A DNA stretch of 64,000 nucleotides from Streptomyces spiroverticillatus (GCA_014650415.1 BMUX01000018.1:1-64000); one strand, 5' to 3'; shown: positions 1 through 8,612, counted from the first letter of the stretch. The notes: generated by a model from the letters alone, not told the origin. Translations and numbers: made by a program.

Positions 1-52
1 GCCCGGTAACGGGTGGAGCTGACTGGTACTAATAGGCCGAGGGCTTGTCCTC
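1..52 (+). rRNA. rrl: 23S rRNA, 3' end (partial)
   Basis: The first bases match the conserved 3' end of actinobacterial 23S rRNA, including the run GACTGGTACTAATAGGCCGA. The gene starts outside the window. The exact 3' end is estimated at about 52, after GGGCTTGTCC. The spacer to the 5S gene (53-157) holds no tRNA that I can see. Confidence 0.93.
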
Positions 53-157
53 AGTTGCTCGCGTCCACTGTGTTAGTTCTGAAGCAACGAACAGTTGCTG
101 GTAAAGAGCAGAACCCACTTAATTGAAGAGTGTGCTTGTTCGCTCGAAACCGATAGG

Positions 158-276
158 GTTTCGGTGGTCATAGCGTTAGGGAAACGCCCGGTTACATTTC
201 GAACCCGGAAGCTAAGCCTTTCAGCGCCGATGGTACTGCAGGGGGGACCCTGTGGGAGAGTAGGACGCCGCCGAAC
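158..276 (+). rRNA. rrf: 5S rRNA
   Basis: This is a 119-base stretch with typical actinobacterial 5S features: it starts GTTTCGGTGGTCATAGCG, carries the conserved loop CGAACCCGGAAGCTAAG, and ends GTAGGACGCCGCCGAAC, which pairs with the 5' end. It lies about 105 bases after the 23S end in the usual 16S-23S-5S order. The exact ends may shift by 1-3 bases. Confidence 0.95.
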
Positions 277-284
277 AATCTTTC

Positions 285-340
285 AAAAGGACCCTTGGTC
301 CCAGCGTTCATGCTGGGACCAAGGGTCCTTTTTGTTTTTC
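285..340 (+). terminator. rRNA operon terminator
   Basis: Perfect 21-bp inverted repeat (285-305 and 312-332) with a 6-base loop, followed by a T-rich run to 340. It begins 9 bases after the 5S gene. This is one of the strongest intrinsic terminators in the window and fits the end of an rRNA operon. Confidence 0.96.
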
Positions 341-408
341 TGCCCGAAGCGCGTCGGATGGCCGACTGCGCGAGAATGACTGCGTTGCCCGAAGACTAGG
401 AGTCACCC

Positions 409-2574
409 ATGTCCACCAACTCTCCTGACGATCGTCCGGAGCGCGAGCCGCGTCACCGCGACAACAGCGGTGACCGGGGCGGATACCGCGGTGGTCGTGA
501 CAACGACCGTGGCCCCCGCCGTGACAACGACCGTGGTGGCTTCCGTCGCGACGACAACCGTTCCGGTGGCGGGGACCGTGGTGGGTTCCGCCGCGACGAC
601 CGTCGTGACGACCGTGGTGGTCGTCCCGCAGGTGGCGGCTACGGCCGGCGCGACGACAACGCGTCCGGCGGTGGGTTCCGTCGGGACGACAACCGTGGCG
701 GTGGCGATCGTGGTGGCTTCCGTCGGGACGACAACCGTTCCGGTGGCGGCGACCGCGGCGGGTTCCGTGGGCGTGACGATCGTGGTGGGCGACCCAGCGG
801 TGGTGGCTTCGAACGTCGCGACGACCGGGGCGGCGACCGTGGGGGCTTCCGGCGTGACGACCGTTCCGGTGGTGACCGTGGTGGCTTCCGTCGCGATGAC
901 AACCGCGGTGGCGGCGATCGTGGTGGCTTCCGTCGAGACGACAACCGTTCCGGTGGCGGCGACCGCGGCGGGTTCCGCCGCGACGACAACCGTTCTGGTG
1001 GCGGGTTCGAGCGTCGTGACGACCGGGGTGGCGACCGCGGTGGGTTCCGGCGGGACGACCGGCCGAGCGGTGACCGTGGCGGCTTCCGTCGGGACGACAA
1101 CCGGTCCGGTGGTGGGTTCCGTCGCGACGACAACCGTGGTGGCGGGTTCGAGCGCCGGGACGACCGAGGTGGCGACCGCGGTGGGTTCCGTCGGGACGAC
1201 AACCGTGGTGGGCGTCCCAGCGGTGGTGGCTTCGAGCGTCGGGACGACCGTCGTGACGACCGTGGGGGCTTCCGGCGTGACGACCGTTCCGGCGGTGACC
1301 GTGGTGGATTCCGCCGCGATGACAACCGCGGTGGACGTCCGGGCGGGTTCGAGCGTCGGGACGACCGTCGTGACGACCGCGGTGGCGACCGTGGCGGGTT
1401 CCGTCGGGACGACAACCGGTCCGGTGGCGGCTTCGAGCGTCGTGACGACCGCGGTGGTGACCGTGGCGGGTTCCGCCGCGACGACCGTGCGCCCAGGCGG
1501 GACGACGACCGTGGGTTCCGGCGGGACGACCGGCCGAGCGGTGACCGCGGCGGGTTCCGTCGCGACGACCGCCGGGACGACCGGGGGCCGCGTCGTGACG
1601 ACCGGTCCGGCGGTGGCTTCCGTGGGCGGGACGACCGTGGTGGCGAGCGCGGCGGATACCGGGGCGGACGTGACGACCGTCGCGACGACCGCGGGGGCGA
1701 CCGTGGTGGGTTCCGGCGTGAGGACCGGGACCGTGAGCCGATCAAGCGGCTGCCGATCCCGGACGACGTCACGGGCCACGAGATCGACCCGGACGTGCGT
1801 CAGGAGCTGATGAGCCTGCCGAAGACGCTCGCCGAGGACGTCGCCAGGAACCTGGTGATGGTCGCCAAGCTCATCGACGATGAGCCCGAGGAGGCGTACG
1901 CGTACTCGCGCATCGCCCTGCGGCTCGCGTCGCGTGTGGCCGCCGTGCGCGAGGCAGCCGGTTTCGCCGCGTACTCCACGCAGCGGTACACCGAGGCGCT
2001 CGCCGAGTTCCGGGCGACCCGTCGGATGACCGGCACCGTCGACCTGTGGCCCGTCATGGCCGACTGCGAGCGCGGTCTCGGCCGCCCCGAGCGGGCGCTG
2101 GCCATGGCCGGCGAGCCCGAGGTGCAGAAGCTGGACAAGGCCGGCCAGGTCGAGATGCGGCTCGTGGCGGCGGGTGCCCGTCGTGACATGGGGCAGATCG
2201 ACGCCGCCATCGTCACGCTTCAGGGTCCGGAGCTCGGCTCCAACTCCGTACAGCCGTGGACCGCGCGACTGCGGTACGCGTACGCCGACGCCCTGCTGAC
2301 GGCGGGGCGTGAGGACGAGGCGCGCGAGTGGTTCGCGAAGGCCGTCGAGGCGGACAAGGACGGCACGACCGACGCCTCGGACCGGCTGGCCGAGCTGGAC
2401 GGTGTCGAGTTCGTCGACGCGCTGGACGAGGACGAGGACGACGAGCCCGGTGTGATCGAGACCGTGACGGTCGAGGCGACCGAGGACGTCGTCGAGGTGC
2501 CGGTCGAGGAGGAGCCCGTGGTGGCTCCCGCCGAGGCCGAGGAGCCGGCCGAGCGTGAGGCCGACAAGGGCTGA
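409..2574 (+). CDS. RGG/RRDD-repeat protein with TPR-like C-terminal domain
   Basis: 721 aa. Residues 1 to about 443 are a low-complexity disordered region built from repeats such as GGFRRDDNRSGG and GGFERRDDRGGD, rich in Arg, Asp and Gly. Residues about 455-670 form a helical, TPR-like region (for example YAYSRIALRLASRVAAVREA). The last 50 residues are very acidic. RGG-type arginine/glycine regions commonly bind RNA; the direct function here is unknown. The start is ATG 409 with AGGAG at 398-402. It is the first gene after the rRNA operon and needs its own promoter because a strong terminator lies between. Many streptomycetes carry a TPR protein at this place, so I read it as a conserved gene with a variable repeat arm. 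Confidence 0.88.
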   Translation: MSTNSPDDRPEREPRHRDNSGDRGGYRGGRDNDRGPRRDNDRGGFRRDDNRSGGGDRGGFRRDDRRDDRGGRPAGGGYGRRDDNASGGGFRRDDNRGGGDRGGFRRDDNRSGGGDRGGFRGRDDRGGRPSGGGFERRDDRGGDRGGFRRDDRSGGDRGGFRRDDNRGGGDRGGFRRDDNRSGGGDRGGFRRDDNRSGGGFERRDDRGGDRGGFRRDDRPSGDRGGFRRDDNRSGGGFRRDDNRGGGFERRDDRGGDRGGFRRDDNRGGRPSGGGFERRDDRRDDRGGFRRDDRSGGDRGGFRRDDNRGGRPGGFERRDDRRDDRGGDRGGFRRDDNRSGGGFERRDDRGGDRGGFRRDDRAPRRDDDRGFRRDDRPSGDRGGFRRDDRRDDRGPRRDDRSGGGFRGRDDRGGERGGYRGGRDDRRDDRGGDRGGFRREDRDREPIKRLPIPDDVTGHEIDPDVRQELMSLPKTLAEDVARNLVMVAKLIDDEPEEAYAYSRIALRLASRVAAVREAAGFAAYSTQRYTEALAEFRATRRMTGTVDLWPVMADCERGLGRPERALAMAGEPEVQKLDKAGQVEMRLVAAGARRDMGQIDAAIVTLQGPELGSNSVQPWTARLRYAYADALLTAGREDEAREWFAKAVEADKDGTTDASDRLAELDGVEFVDALDEDEDDEPGVIETVTVEATEDVVEVPVEEEPVVAPAEAEEPAEREADKG
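480..1735 (+). repeat. Coding DNA repeats encoding GGFRRDD-type units
   Basis: Imperfect in-frame repeats of roughly 20-60 bases built on GACGACAACCGTGGTGGC-like units. The hexapeptide GFRRDD occurs about twenty times. The strong composition bias also opens long spurious reading frames on both strands. The block is a likely site of length variation between strains and of assembly error. Confidence 0.9.
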
Positions 2575-2593
2575 GTGTGAAGGGCTGAGTGTG
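2566..2593 (+). repeat. 14-bp tandem duplication spanning a stop codon
   Basis: Two exact copies of AAGGGCTGAGTGTG (2566-2579 and 2580-2593). The first contains the TGA stop of the RGG/TPR gene (2572-2574). The 14-bp shift puts the second TGA in another frame. Confidence 0.93.
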
Positions 2594-2599
2594 AAGGAA

Positions 2600-2637
2600 G
2601 GGCGGCACTCCGGGAATCCGGGGTGCCGCCCTTTTTT
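2600..2637. terminator. Bidirectional terminator between convergent genes
   Basis: A 14-bp stem with one mismatch (2600-2613 with 2618-2631) is followed by six T residues. It lies between the convergent RGG/TPR gene and the DUF1015 gene and can end both transcripts. Confidence 0.88.
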
Positions 2638-2651
2638 GCGTTCGGGGCGAG

Positions 2652-3935
2652 TCAGTTGACGTCGAGACTGCGCAGGACCAGGCCGGTGGCCGGTTTCGGG
2701 CCGAAGGACGTCGACTTGCGGGGCATGGTGACACCCTGGCGGGCCAGGTCCCGTACGACTTCCTCGCGGACCGGGTGCATGAGGACGGCCGTCGCGTTGT
2801 TGCGCTCGGCCTGTTCGACCGCGGCTTCCGTGCCGTGGATGTACGCGATGTCCTCGGGGGCGTCCGGGACGTGCCAGATCTGGGCGAGGAGGGTCTCGTG
2901 CAGGACGGCCGCGTCCAGGGTGCGCCAGGCCTCCGGGCGGTCGCGGCGGACCGTGCGGGCGAGGAGGTCGGGGTCGGGGCGGTCCAGGAGGTGGTACGAG
3001 CCGTCGCCGGCCAGGAGGAACGCGTTGCCGTGGGCGGCCGCCTCGGCGAGGGCCGTCATCGCGTCCGGCAGGGGCACGTCCAGGTGTCGTACGCGGAAGG
3101 AACTGCCGACCGCGGCCAGTGCCTCGGTGACCGGGAGGCGGTGCAGCAGGCGGTGGATGGCGCGGACCTGGAGGGGGTGACGGGCGGTGTCCACCAGGAG
3201 GACCAGGCCGTAGTCCCAGGGGCTGGGGGCGGTGGAGTGCTCCTGCTGGAGGCGCAGATAGGTGGCCCAGCGGTGGTGGCCGTCGGCGATGAGCGCCTGG
3301 TGGCCGGAGAGGTCGGCGGCGGCCTCGGCGATCTCGTCCGGGTCGGTGATCGCCCAGAGGCGGTGGTGGTAGCCGTCCTCGGTGGTGGTGGCGAGGAGCG
3401 GGGGACGGGCGACGGTGCGGTCGATGACGGACGCGGTGTCGGCCGGGCCCGGGGTGCCGCGGTAGGTGAGGAGGAGGGGTTCCAGGTTTGCGGCGGTGGC
3501 GCGCATCAGGGCGGCGCGGTCCGCCACCACGTGCGGCATGACGTCCTCGTGGGGGAGGACGACGCCGTCCTCGGGGGCGGACAGGGCGAGGGAGCCGATG
3601 AGGCCGCGCTGCAGGAGGCCGTCGCGGGACTGCTCGTACACGTACAGGGCGGGTACCGGGTCCGGGGCGAGGATGCCCTCGGCGGTCCAGTCGTGGAGCG
3701 TGCGCGCGGCCTGCTGGTGGCGGGCGGCGGCGGTGTCCGCCTGGGGGAGGATCAGCCGCACGATGTTGTGCGGGTCCGCGGACTCCAGGTGGAGCAGTCC
3801 GTCGGGGCGGACCACGACGTCGTACGGAGGAGAGGTGACGGCGGACAGACTGCCGACCGCCTCCGGGACGTAGCGAAGTCCGCGCAGGGGGACTAGTCGC
3901 AGGCCGTGGTCCCCGTCCGGCCCTGGTGTGGTCAT
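2652..3935 (-). CDS. DUF1015 family protein
   Basis: 427 aa, the usual length of DUF1015 proteins. Recognisable features are the N-terminal PLRGLRYVPEAVGSLSAVTS followed by PPYDVV, the segment ADPHNIVRLILP, and the core DGHHRWATYLRLQ, in which the Asp-Gly-His-His run is conserved in the family. The biochemical role is not established; some members neighbour amino-acid metabolism genes. Translation probably starts at ATG 3935. It is divergent from the HAD phosphatase gene (73-base gap) and converges on the RGG/TPR gene. A cytosolic location is inferred because no signal or membrane segment is visible. Confidence 0.87.
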   Translation of the reverse strand: MTTPGPDGDHGLRLVPLRGLRYVPEAVGSLSAVTSPPYDVVVRPDGLLHLESADPHNIVRLILPQADTAAARHQQAARTLHDWTAEGILAPDPVPALYVYEQSRDGLLQRGLIGSLALSAPEDGVVLPHEDVMPHVVADRAALMRATAANLEPLLLTYRGTPGPADTASVIDRTVARPPLLATTTEDGYHHRLWAITDPDEIAEAAADLSGHQALIADGHHRWATYLRLQQEHSTAPSPWDYGLVLLVDTARHPLQVRAIHRLLHRLPVTEALAAVGSSFRVRHLDVPLPDAMTALAEAAAHGNAFLLAGDGSYHLLDRPDPDLLARTVRRDRPEAWRTLDAAVLHETLLAQIWHVPDAPEDIAYIHGTEAAVEQAERNNATAVLMHPVREEVVRDLARQGVTMPRKSTSFGPKPATGLVLRSLDVN

Positions 3936-4008
3936 TGGTGCATCGTAAGTGGGGTGGGGGGATGCGTGATGATCGGGGGAAAAGCAGTGGAGCGAGGAGC
4001 GGATCAGA

Positions 4009-5043
4009 ATGAGCCAGCAGCAGGGCAGGACCCGTCCGGGCAGCAGTGAGAAGGCGCTCAGGGAGGCTTACGACACGGCGCTGCTGGACCTGGACGGTGT
4101 GGTGTACGCCGGGGGCGAGGCGATCGTGCACGCGGTGGATGTGCTGGGGGTGGCGCGGGACGGGGGGATGCACCTCGCGTACGTCACGAACAACGCGCTG
4201 CGGACACCGGAGGCCGTCGCCGCGCATTTGACGGAACTTGGGGTTCCGGCGGAGGCCGGGGACGTCATCACGTCGGCGCAGGCGGTGGCGCGGCTGATTT
4301 CGGAGCAGGTGCCGCAGGGGTCGCGGGTGCTGGTGATCGGCGGGGAGGGGCTGCGGGTCGCGCTGCGTGAGCGGGGGCTCGTGCCGGTGGAATCGGCGGA
4401 CGACGAGCCGGTCGCGGTGGCGCAGGGGTACGGGGGGCCGGACCTGGCGTGGAGCCGGTTCGCGGAGGCGTCGTACGCGATCAGGGCGGGGGTGCCGTGG
4501 TTCGCGTCGAACACGGATCTGACGATTCCCAGTGCGCGGGGGATCGCGCCCGGGAACGGGGCGGCGGTCGAGGTCGTACGGATCGCCACGGGGGCGGAGC
4601 CGCAGGTGGCGGGGAAGCCGTTGCCGCCGATGCACCGGGAGACGATTCTGCGGACCGGGGCGGAGCGGGCGTTGGTGGTCGGGGACCGGCTCGACACGGA
4701 CATCGAGGGGGCGAATGTCGGGGGTGTGGATTCGCTGCTGGTGCTGACCGGGGTGACGGATGCGGTGCAGTTGTTGAGGGCGGAGGCGAAGTACCGGCCG
4801 ACGTATGTGGATGCGGATCTGCGGGGGTTGCTGGTGGGGCAGCCGGAAGTGGTGGAGAGGGACGGAGGATTCGGGTGTGGGGGGTGGACGGCTTCGGTGA
4901 AGGGCGAGGCGTTGGTGGTTGAGGGGGAAGGGGATGCGATGGATGGGTTGAGGGCGATGTGTGCGGTGGCGTGGGGGAATGCGGGGGATGGGGCGTGTGG
5001 GTTGGAGGTGGAGGGGGCGGTGAAGCGGGTGGGGTTGGCGTAG
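4009..5043 (+). CDS. HAD-IIA family (NagD-like) phosphatase
   Basis: 344 aa. Motif I is LLDLDGVVY at residues 25-33, giving the nucleophile and acid/base Asp pair. Motif II is in AYVTNNALRTP. The C2-type cap follows, and motif IV is VVGDRLDTDIEGAN, which coordinates Mg2+. HAD-IIA proteins of this type dephosphorylate small phosphometabolites (p-nitrophenyl phosphate in assays, sugar or pyridoxal phosphates in vivo); the substrate cannot be read from sequence. The last 80 or so residues extend beyond the normal NagD fold and are Gly-rich. ATG 4009 has GAGGAG at 3994-3999. Confidence 0.88.
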   Translation: MSQQQGRTRPGSSEKALREAYDTALLDLDGVVYAGGEAIVHAVDVLGVARDGGMHLAYVTNNALRTPEAVAAHLTELGVPAEAGDVITSAQAVARLISEQVPQGSRVLVIGGEGLRVALRERGLVPVESADDEPVAVAQGYGGPDLAWSRFAEASYAIRAGVPWFASNTDLTIPSARGIAPGNGAAVEVVRIATGAEPQVAGKPLPPMHRETILRTGAERALVVGDRLDTDIEGANVGGVDSLLVLTGVTDAVQLLRAEAKYRPTYVDADLRGLLVGQPEVVERDGGFGCGGWTASVKGEALVVEGEGDAMDGLRAMCAVAWGNAGDGACGLEVEGAVKRVGLA

Positions 5044-5070
5044 GGGGCCTGGCTAGTGCGTGTGGGGGCG

Positions 5071-5138
5071 GTGTCCGGGTGGGCCGGGAGCGGGTGGCCT
5101 GCCCGTTCCGCCCCCGGGGGCTCGGGGGAGGCAGGGAG
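5071..5138. repeat. Dispersed GC-rich intergenic repeat, copy 1
   Basis: This stretch shares GTGGGCCGGGAGCGGG, CCCGTTCCGCCCCCGGGGG and CTGGGGGAGGC-like blocks, in the same order, with 50119-50221. Here it lies between the HAD gene and the iron transport operon. The match suggests a dispersed palindromic element of streptomycete chromosomes. Confidence 0.7.
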
Positions 5139-5141
5139 CGC

Positions 5142-5160
5142 AGGGTAGGCTAGCCTTACC
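5142..5160. promoter_or_regulatory. Iron box (DmdR/IdeR-type operator)
   Basis: Near-palindrome GGTAGGCTAGCCTTACC (5144-5160) resembles the actinobacterial iron-box core TTAGGCTAGCCTAA. It ends two bases before the GTG start of the first permease gene, so it must overlap the promoter, and the transcript is probably leaderless or nearly so. Repression by iron-loaded DmdR/IdeR is inferred from the family consensus. Confidence 0.82.
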
Positions 5161-5162
5161 TG

Positions 5163-6218
5163 GTGTTGGTTGAGAGTGGGCCTGGTCAGAGCGTCGAGCA
5201 CGGCTCCGCTCCGGTCTCGGGCCGTAAACGGAATTCCGCGCGGGTGCTCGGGCTGCTCGTGTCCGTGGGCCTGCTGGTGCTCGTGGTGCTGGCGAGCATC
5301 GCGGTCGGGGCGAAGAACATCCCGCTCGCGGAGGTGTGGCACGGGCTGTGGCACTACTCCGGGACCCCGGACGACGTCATCGTCCGGGATGTGCGGGTGC
5401 CGCGCACCATCCTCGGGATTCTGGTCGGTGCCGCCCTCGGCACGGCCGGCGCGGTGATGCAGGGGCTCACCCGCAATCCGCTGGCCGAGCCCGGGATTCT
5501 GGGCGTCAACGCGGGGGCGTCCGCCGCCGTCGTGTCAGCGATCAGTTTCTTCGGGGTGACCTCGCTCACCGGGTACGTGTGGTTCGCGTTCCTGGGGGCG
5601 GCGGTCGTCTCCGCCGTCGTGTACGTGCTCGGCGGGAGCCGGGGGGCCACGCCCGTGCGGCTGGCGCTGGCGGGGACGGCGGCGACCGCGGCGCTCTTCG
5701 GGTACGTGAACGCCGTACAGCTGCTGGATTCGGCGGCCCTGGAGCGGCTGCGGTTCTGGACCGTGGGGTCGCTGGCGTCCGCGGACATGGCGGTCGTCGG
5801 GAAGGTCTGGCCGTTCATCGTGGCGGGGCTGGTCCTCGCGCTGGTGCTGGCGCGACCGCTGAACGCCATGGAGATGGGCGAGGACAGTGCCCGGTCGCTG
5901 GGCGTGCACCTGACCCGTACACGCGTGTTGTCGATGGTCGCCGTGACGCTGCTGTGCGGAGCGGCGACCGCCGCGTGCGGGCCGATCGTCTTCGTCGGGC
6001 TGATGGTGCCGCATCTCGTACGGGCGGTCACCGGCCCCGACATGCGGTGGATCCTGCCGTACGCAACCGTGCTCGCGCCCGTGCTGCTGCTCGGCTCCGA
6101 CGTGGTCGGCCGGGTCGTCTCCCGGCCCTCGGAACTTCAGGTGGGGATCGTGACCGCGCTCATCGGCGGACCGGTCTTCATCCACCTCGTACGGCGTCGG
6201 CGGATGGGGCAGCTGTGA
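5163..6218 (+). CDS. FecCD-family iron-siderophore ABC permease 1
   Basis: 351 aa integral membrane protein with about nine or ten hydrophobic helices. Family motifs include RVPRTILGILVGAALGTAGA near residue 80, then GLTRNPLAEPGILGVNAGA, and later CGPIVFVGLMVPHLVRAVTG. FecCD proteins form the membrane channel of iron-siderophore importers. GTG 5163 lies directly after the iron box. It overlaps the next permease gene by four bases (GTGA), so the two are translationally coupled. The operon holds two permeases and an ATPase but no substrate-binding protein. Confidence 0.92.
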   Translation: MLVESGPGQSVEHGSAPVSGRKRNSARVLGLLVSVGLLVLVVLASIAVGAKNIPLAEVWHGLWHYSGTPDDVIVRDVRVPRTILGILVGAALGTAGAVMQGLTRNPLAEPGILGVNAGASAAVVSAISFFGVTSLTGYVWFAFLGAAVVSAVVYVLGGSRGATPVRLALAGTAATAALFGYVNAVQLLDSAALERLRFWTVGSLASADMAVVGKVWPFIVAGLVLALVLARPLNAMEMGEDSARSLGVHLTRTRVLSMVAVTLLCGAATAACGPIVFVGLMVPHLVRAVTGPDMRWILPYATVLAPVLLLGSDVVGRVVSRPSELQVGIVTALIGGPVFIHLVRRRRMGQL

Positions 6219-7309
6219 GCATGGACCTGCACAAGGCCGACAAGAGTCCGGCCGCGAAGACGGACGCGCGCAAGGGGGCCCGGGCCCTGCGGGTCGGCGG
6301 GGTCTCGGTGCGGTACGACGTCCGGGCGGTCGTCCTCACGCTGCTGATGGGCCTCGTGGCGCTGGCCGTCGCTGTGCTGCTCGTGCTGGTGGGCGGCGGC
6401 GACTTCCCGATGTCGCCGGGCGACGTGTTCCAGACGCTGCTGGGCAACGGCGCCATGGCGCAGGAGTTCATCGTTCTGGACGTCCGGCTGCCCCGGGTGC
6501 TGACCGCGTTGCTGGTCGGCGCGGCGCTCGGGCTGTCCGGGGCGGTCTTCCAGTCCGTCTCCCGCAACCCGCTCGGCAGCCCGGACATGCTCGGCTTCAG
6601 CCAGGGCGCGATGGTGGGCGCGCTGCTGATGATCGTGGTGTTCCGCGGGAACACCTGGACGATCGCCGCCGGCGCCCTGGTGGGCTGTCTGATCACCGGT
6701 GTGCTGGTCTACCTGCTCGCCTGGAAGCGGGGAGTGCACGGCTACCGGCTGGTGCTGGTCGGTATCGCGGCGTCCGCCATGCTGACCGCCGTCCTGCAGT
6801 ACCTGCTGACCAAGGCCAACCTGGCGGACGCGACCGAGGCGATGGTGTGGCTCACCGGCTCGCTCGACGGGCGCGGCTGGGAGCAGGTGTGGCCGATGGC
6901 CGCCGCGTGCGTCGTGCTCGTACCGCTGATTCTGCGGCACGGGCGGTCGCTGCGGATGATGGAAATGGGCGACGACGCCGCGTTCGCCCTGGGTGTGCCC
7001 GTCGAGCGGGTCCGGGTGGCGCTGATCGTGCTGGCCGTGCTGCTGATGGGCGCCGCCACGGCGGCGGCCGGGCCGATCATCTTCGTCTCGCTCAGTGCGC
7101 CGCAGGTCGCACGGCGGCTGACGCGGGCGCCGGGGCCGAACCTGGTGGCCTCCGCGCTGATGGGCTCGGCGCTGCTGATCGTGGCGGACTGGGCGGCCCA
7201 GTCGGCGTTCGGCGAGCGGCAGCTTCCGGTGGGCGTGGTGACCGGTGTGGTCGGCGGCTGTTATCTGCTGTGGCTGCTGGTGACCGAGCGCAAGGCGGGA
7301 CGGCTGTGA
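6215..7309 (+). CDS. FecCD-family iron-siderophore ABC permease 2
   Basis: 364 aa from GTG 6215 (ATG 6221 is an in-frame alternative). The N-terminal 50 residues are charged, followed by a FecCD fold with VRLPRVLTALLVGAALGLSG, SRNPLGSPDMLGF and AAGPIIFVSLSAPQVARRL. It should pair with permease 1 as a heterodimeric channel. The start overlaps the preceding stop as GTGA and the end overlaps the ATPase start as GTGA. The three genes are therefore one coupled operon under the iron box at 5142. Confidence 0.92.
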   Translation: MSMDLHKADKSPAAKTDARKGARALRVGGVSVRYDVRAVVLTLLMGLVALAVAVLLVLVGGGDFPMSPGDVFQTLLGNGAMAQEFIVLDVRLPRVLTALLVGAALGLSGAVFQSVSRNPLGSPDMLGFSQGAMVGALLMIVVFRGNTWTIAAGALVGCLITGVLVYLLAWKRGVHGYRLVLVGIAASAMLTAVLQYLLTKANLADATEAMVWLTGSLDGRGWEQVWPMAAACVVLVPLILRHGRSLRMMEMGDDAAFALGVPVERVRVALIVLAVLLMGAATAAAGPIIFVSLSAPQVARRLTRAPGPNLVASALMGSALLIVADWAAQSAFGERQLPVGVVTGVVGGCYLLWLLVTERKAGRL

Positions 7310-8163
7310 CGGACGCCCGTGAGGACAGGACCAAGAACGATCTGAGGAGTACGACGCCCATGCAGCGCCTCGCCGCGGAATCCGTGACGCTCGGCTACGA
7401 CGAGCGGGTCATCGCCGAGAACCTCTCGGTGGAGATCCCCGACAACTCCTTCACCGTCATCGTCGGCCCGAACGCCTGCGGCAAGTCCACCCTGCTGCGC
7501 GCCCTGTCCCGCATGCTGAAGCCCGCGCAGGGGCGGGTGCTGCTCGACGGGCAGGTCATCCAGTCGATGCCCGCGAAGAAGGTCGCCAGGACCCTGGGGC
7601 TGCTGCCGCAGTCGTCCGTCGCGCCCGACGGCATCACCGTCGCCGACCTGGTGGCCCGCGGCCGCTACCCGCACCAGGGGCTGCTGCGGCAGTGGTCGCC
7701 GGAGGACGAGCGGATCGTCGACGAGTCGATGGCCGCCACCGGGGTCGGCGAACTCGCCGAGAGGTACGTCGACGAGCTGTCCGGCGGGCAGCGGCAGCGG
7801 GTCTGGATCGCCATGGCGCTGGCCCAGCAGACACCCCTGCTGCTGCTGGACGAGCCGACCACCTACCTCGACATCCAGCACCAGATCGACGTCCTGGACC
7901 TGTGCGCGGAGCTGCATGAGACACAGGGGCGCACCCTGGTGGCCGTGCTGCACGACCTCAACCACGCGGCCCGGTACGCCACCCACCTGATCGCCATGCG
8001 CGACGGCGAGGTCGTCGCCGAGGGTGCCCCGTCGGACGTCGTCACGGCGGAGCTGGTGGAGCGGGTCTTCGGGCTGAAGTGCCAGGTCATCGACGACCCG
8101 GAGACGGGGACGCCGCTGGTGGTGCCGGCGGCGCGGAAGGCGCGTACCGCTGTGGCCTCTTGA
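7306..8163 (+). CDS. Iron-siderophore ABC transporter ATP-binding protein (FecE/FepC type)
   Basis: 285 aa from GTG 7306, which overlaps the permease stop. An internal ATG at 7360 (267 aa) has a better ribosome site (GAGGAG 7344-7349) and may be the real start. Walker A is VGPNACGKSTLLRAL, the signature LSGGQRQRVWIAMALAQ, Walker B LLLLDEPTTYLD, and the H-loop lies in AVLHDLNHAARY. These are the hallmarks of the iron-chelate importer ATPase family. It powers uptake through the two preceding permeases. Confidence 0.93.
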   Translation: MTDAREDRTKNDLRSTTPMQRLAAESVTLGYDERVIAENLSVEIPDNSFTVIVGPNACGKSTLLRALSRMLKPAQGRVLLDGQVIQSMPAKKVARTLGLLPQSSVAPDGITVADLVARGRYPHQGLLRQWSPEDERIVDESMAATGVGELAERYVDELSGGQRQRVWIAMALAQQTPLLLLDEPTTYLDIQHQIDVLDLCAELHETQGRTLVAVLHDLNHAARYATHLIAMRDGEVVAEGAPSDVVTAELVERVFGLKCQVIDDPETGTPLVVPAARKARTAVAS

Positions 8164-8224
8164 GGTGTGCGCGAGCACCACGACCGGTGCTCGCATCGAG
8201 GCGCACCACACGTGGTGCTCGCCG

Positions 8225-8575
8225 CTACAGCAGTTTTCTGAGGTGCAGCAGGTCGCGAAAGCCCGCTTCCAGGCGGACGCGGCCCGAGGCCCACGCCTTG
8301 GCGAAGTTCAGCTCGCCGTCGACGAGGGCGAGAAGGTCGTCGCCCGCCATCGCGAGGCGGATCTGTGCGCGCTCGTGCGGGGGACCCGGCCTGGTGTCCT
8401 CGACGGTGATCCGGCCGTCCGCGAGACGGCCGCCGAAGGTCGTGTCGAGGTCGGTGATGTGGCAGCTGAGCGTGCGGTCGAAGGCCGCGACGCCGCGCAC
8501 GCCGTCGTGGTCGGAGCGGGTGAGGTTCTCCGAGAGTCTGTCGAGTGCGTCGCGGCACTCCTGCATGGTCGCCAT
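8225..8575 (-). CDS. SCP2 sterol-binding domain protein
   Basis: 116 aa from ATG 8575. The pattern of a short single-domain protein with DTTFGGRLADGRITVED, RLAMAGDDLLALVDGEL and NFAKAWASGRVRLEAGFRDL fits the SCP2 fold, which has a hydrophobic tunnel that binds lipids. The ligand is unknown. It is divergent from the small gene at 8613 with only 37 bases between start codons, so the two share a compact promoter region. The gene order SCP2 - small protein - tlyA - nadK - recN recurs in streptomycetes. Confidence 0.8.
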   Translation of the reverse strand: MATMQECRDALDRLSENLTRSDHDGVRGVAAFDRTLSCHITDLDTTFGGRLADGRITVEDTRPGPPHERAQIRLAMAGDDLLALVDGELNFAKAWASGRVRLEAGFRDLLHLRKLL

Positions 8576-8612
8576 CAGGGCCGACCGTACCGCAGGCCTT
8601 CGCGGTAGCGTC

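Noticed and set aside
53..157. tRNA gene in the 23S-5S spacer
   Set aside because: No cloverleaf and no TTCRANNC-type T-loop in this spacer.
470..1810. Overlapping +1-frame Thr/Val-rich reading frame in the repeat region
   Set aside because: It exists only because the RGG repeat has a period that keeps all frames open; no start signal and no conserved domain.
403..4635. A minus-strand open frame of more than 1400 codons across the RGG/TPR, DUF1015 and HAD region
   Set aside because: Low-complexity Thr/Val/Ala or Arg/Pro sequence without family motifs; it is the antisense shadow of GC-biased coding repeats and of three real genes.
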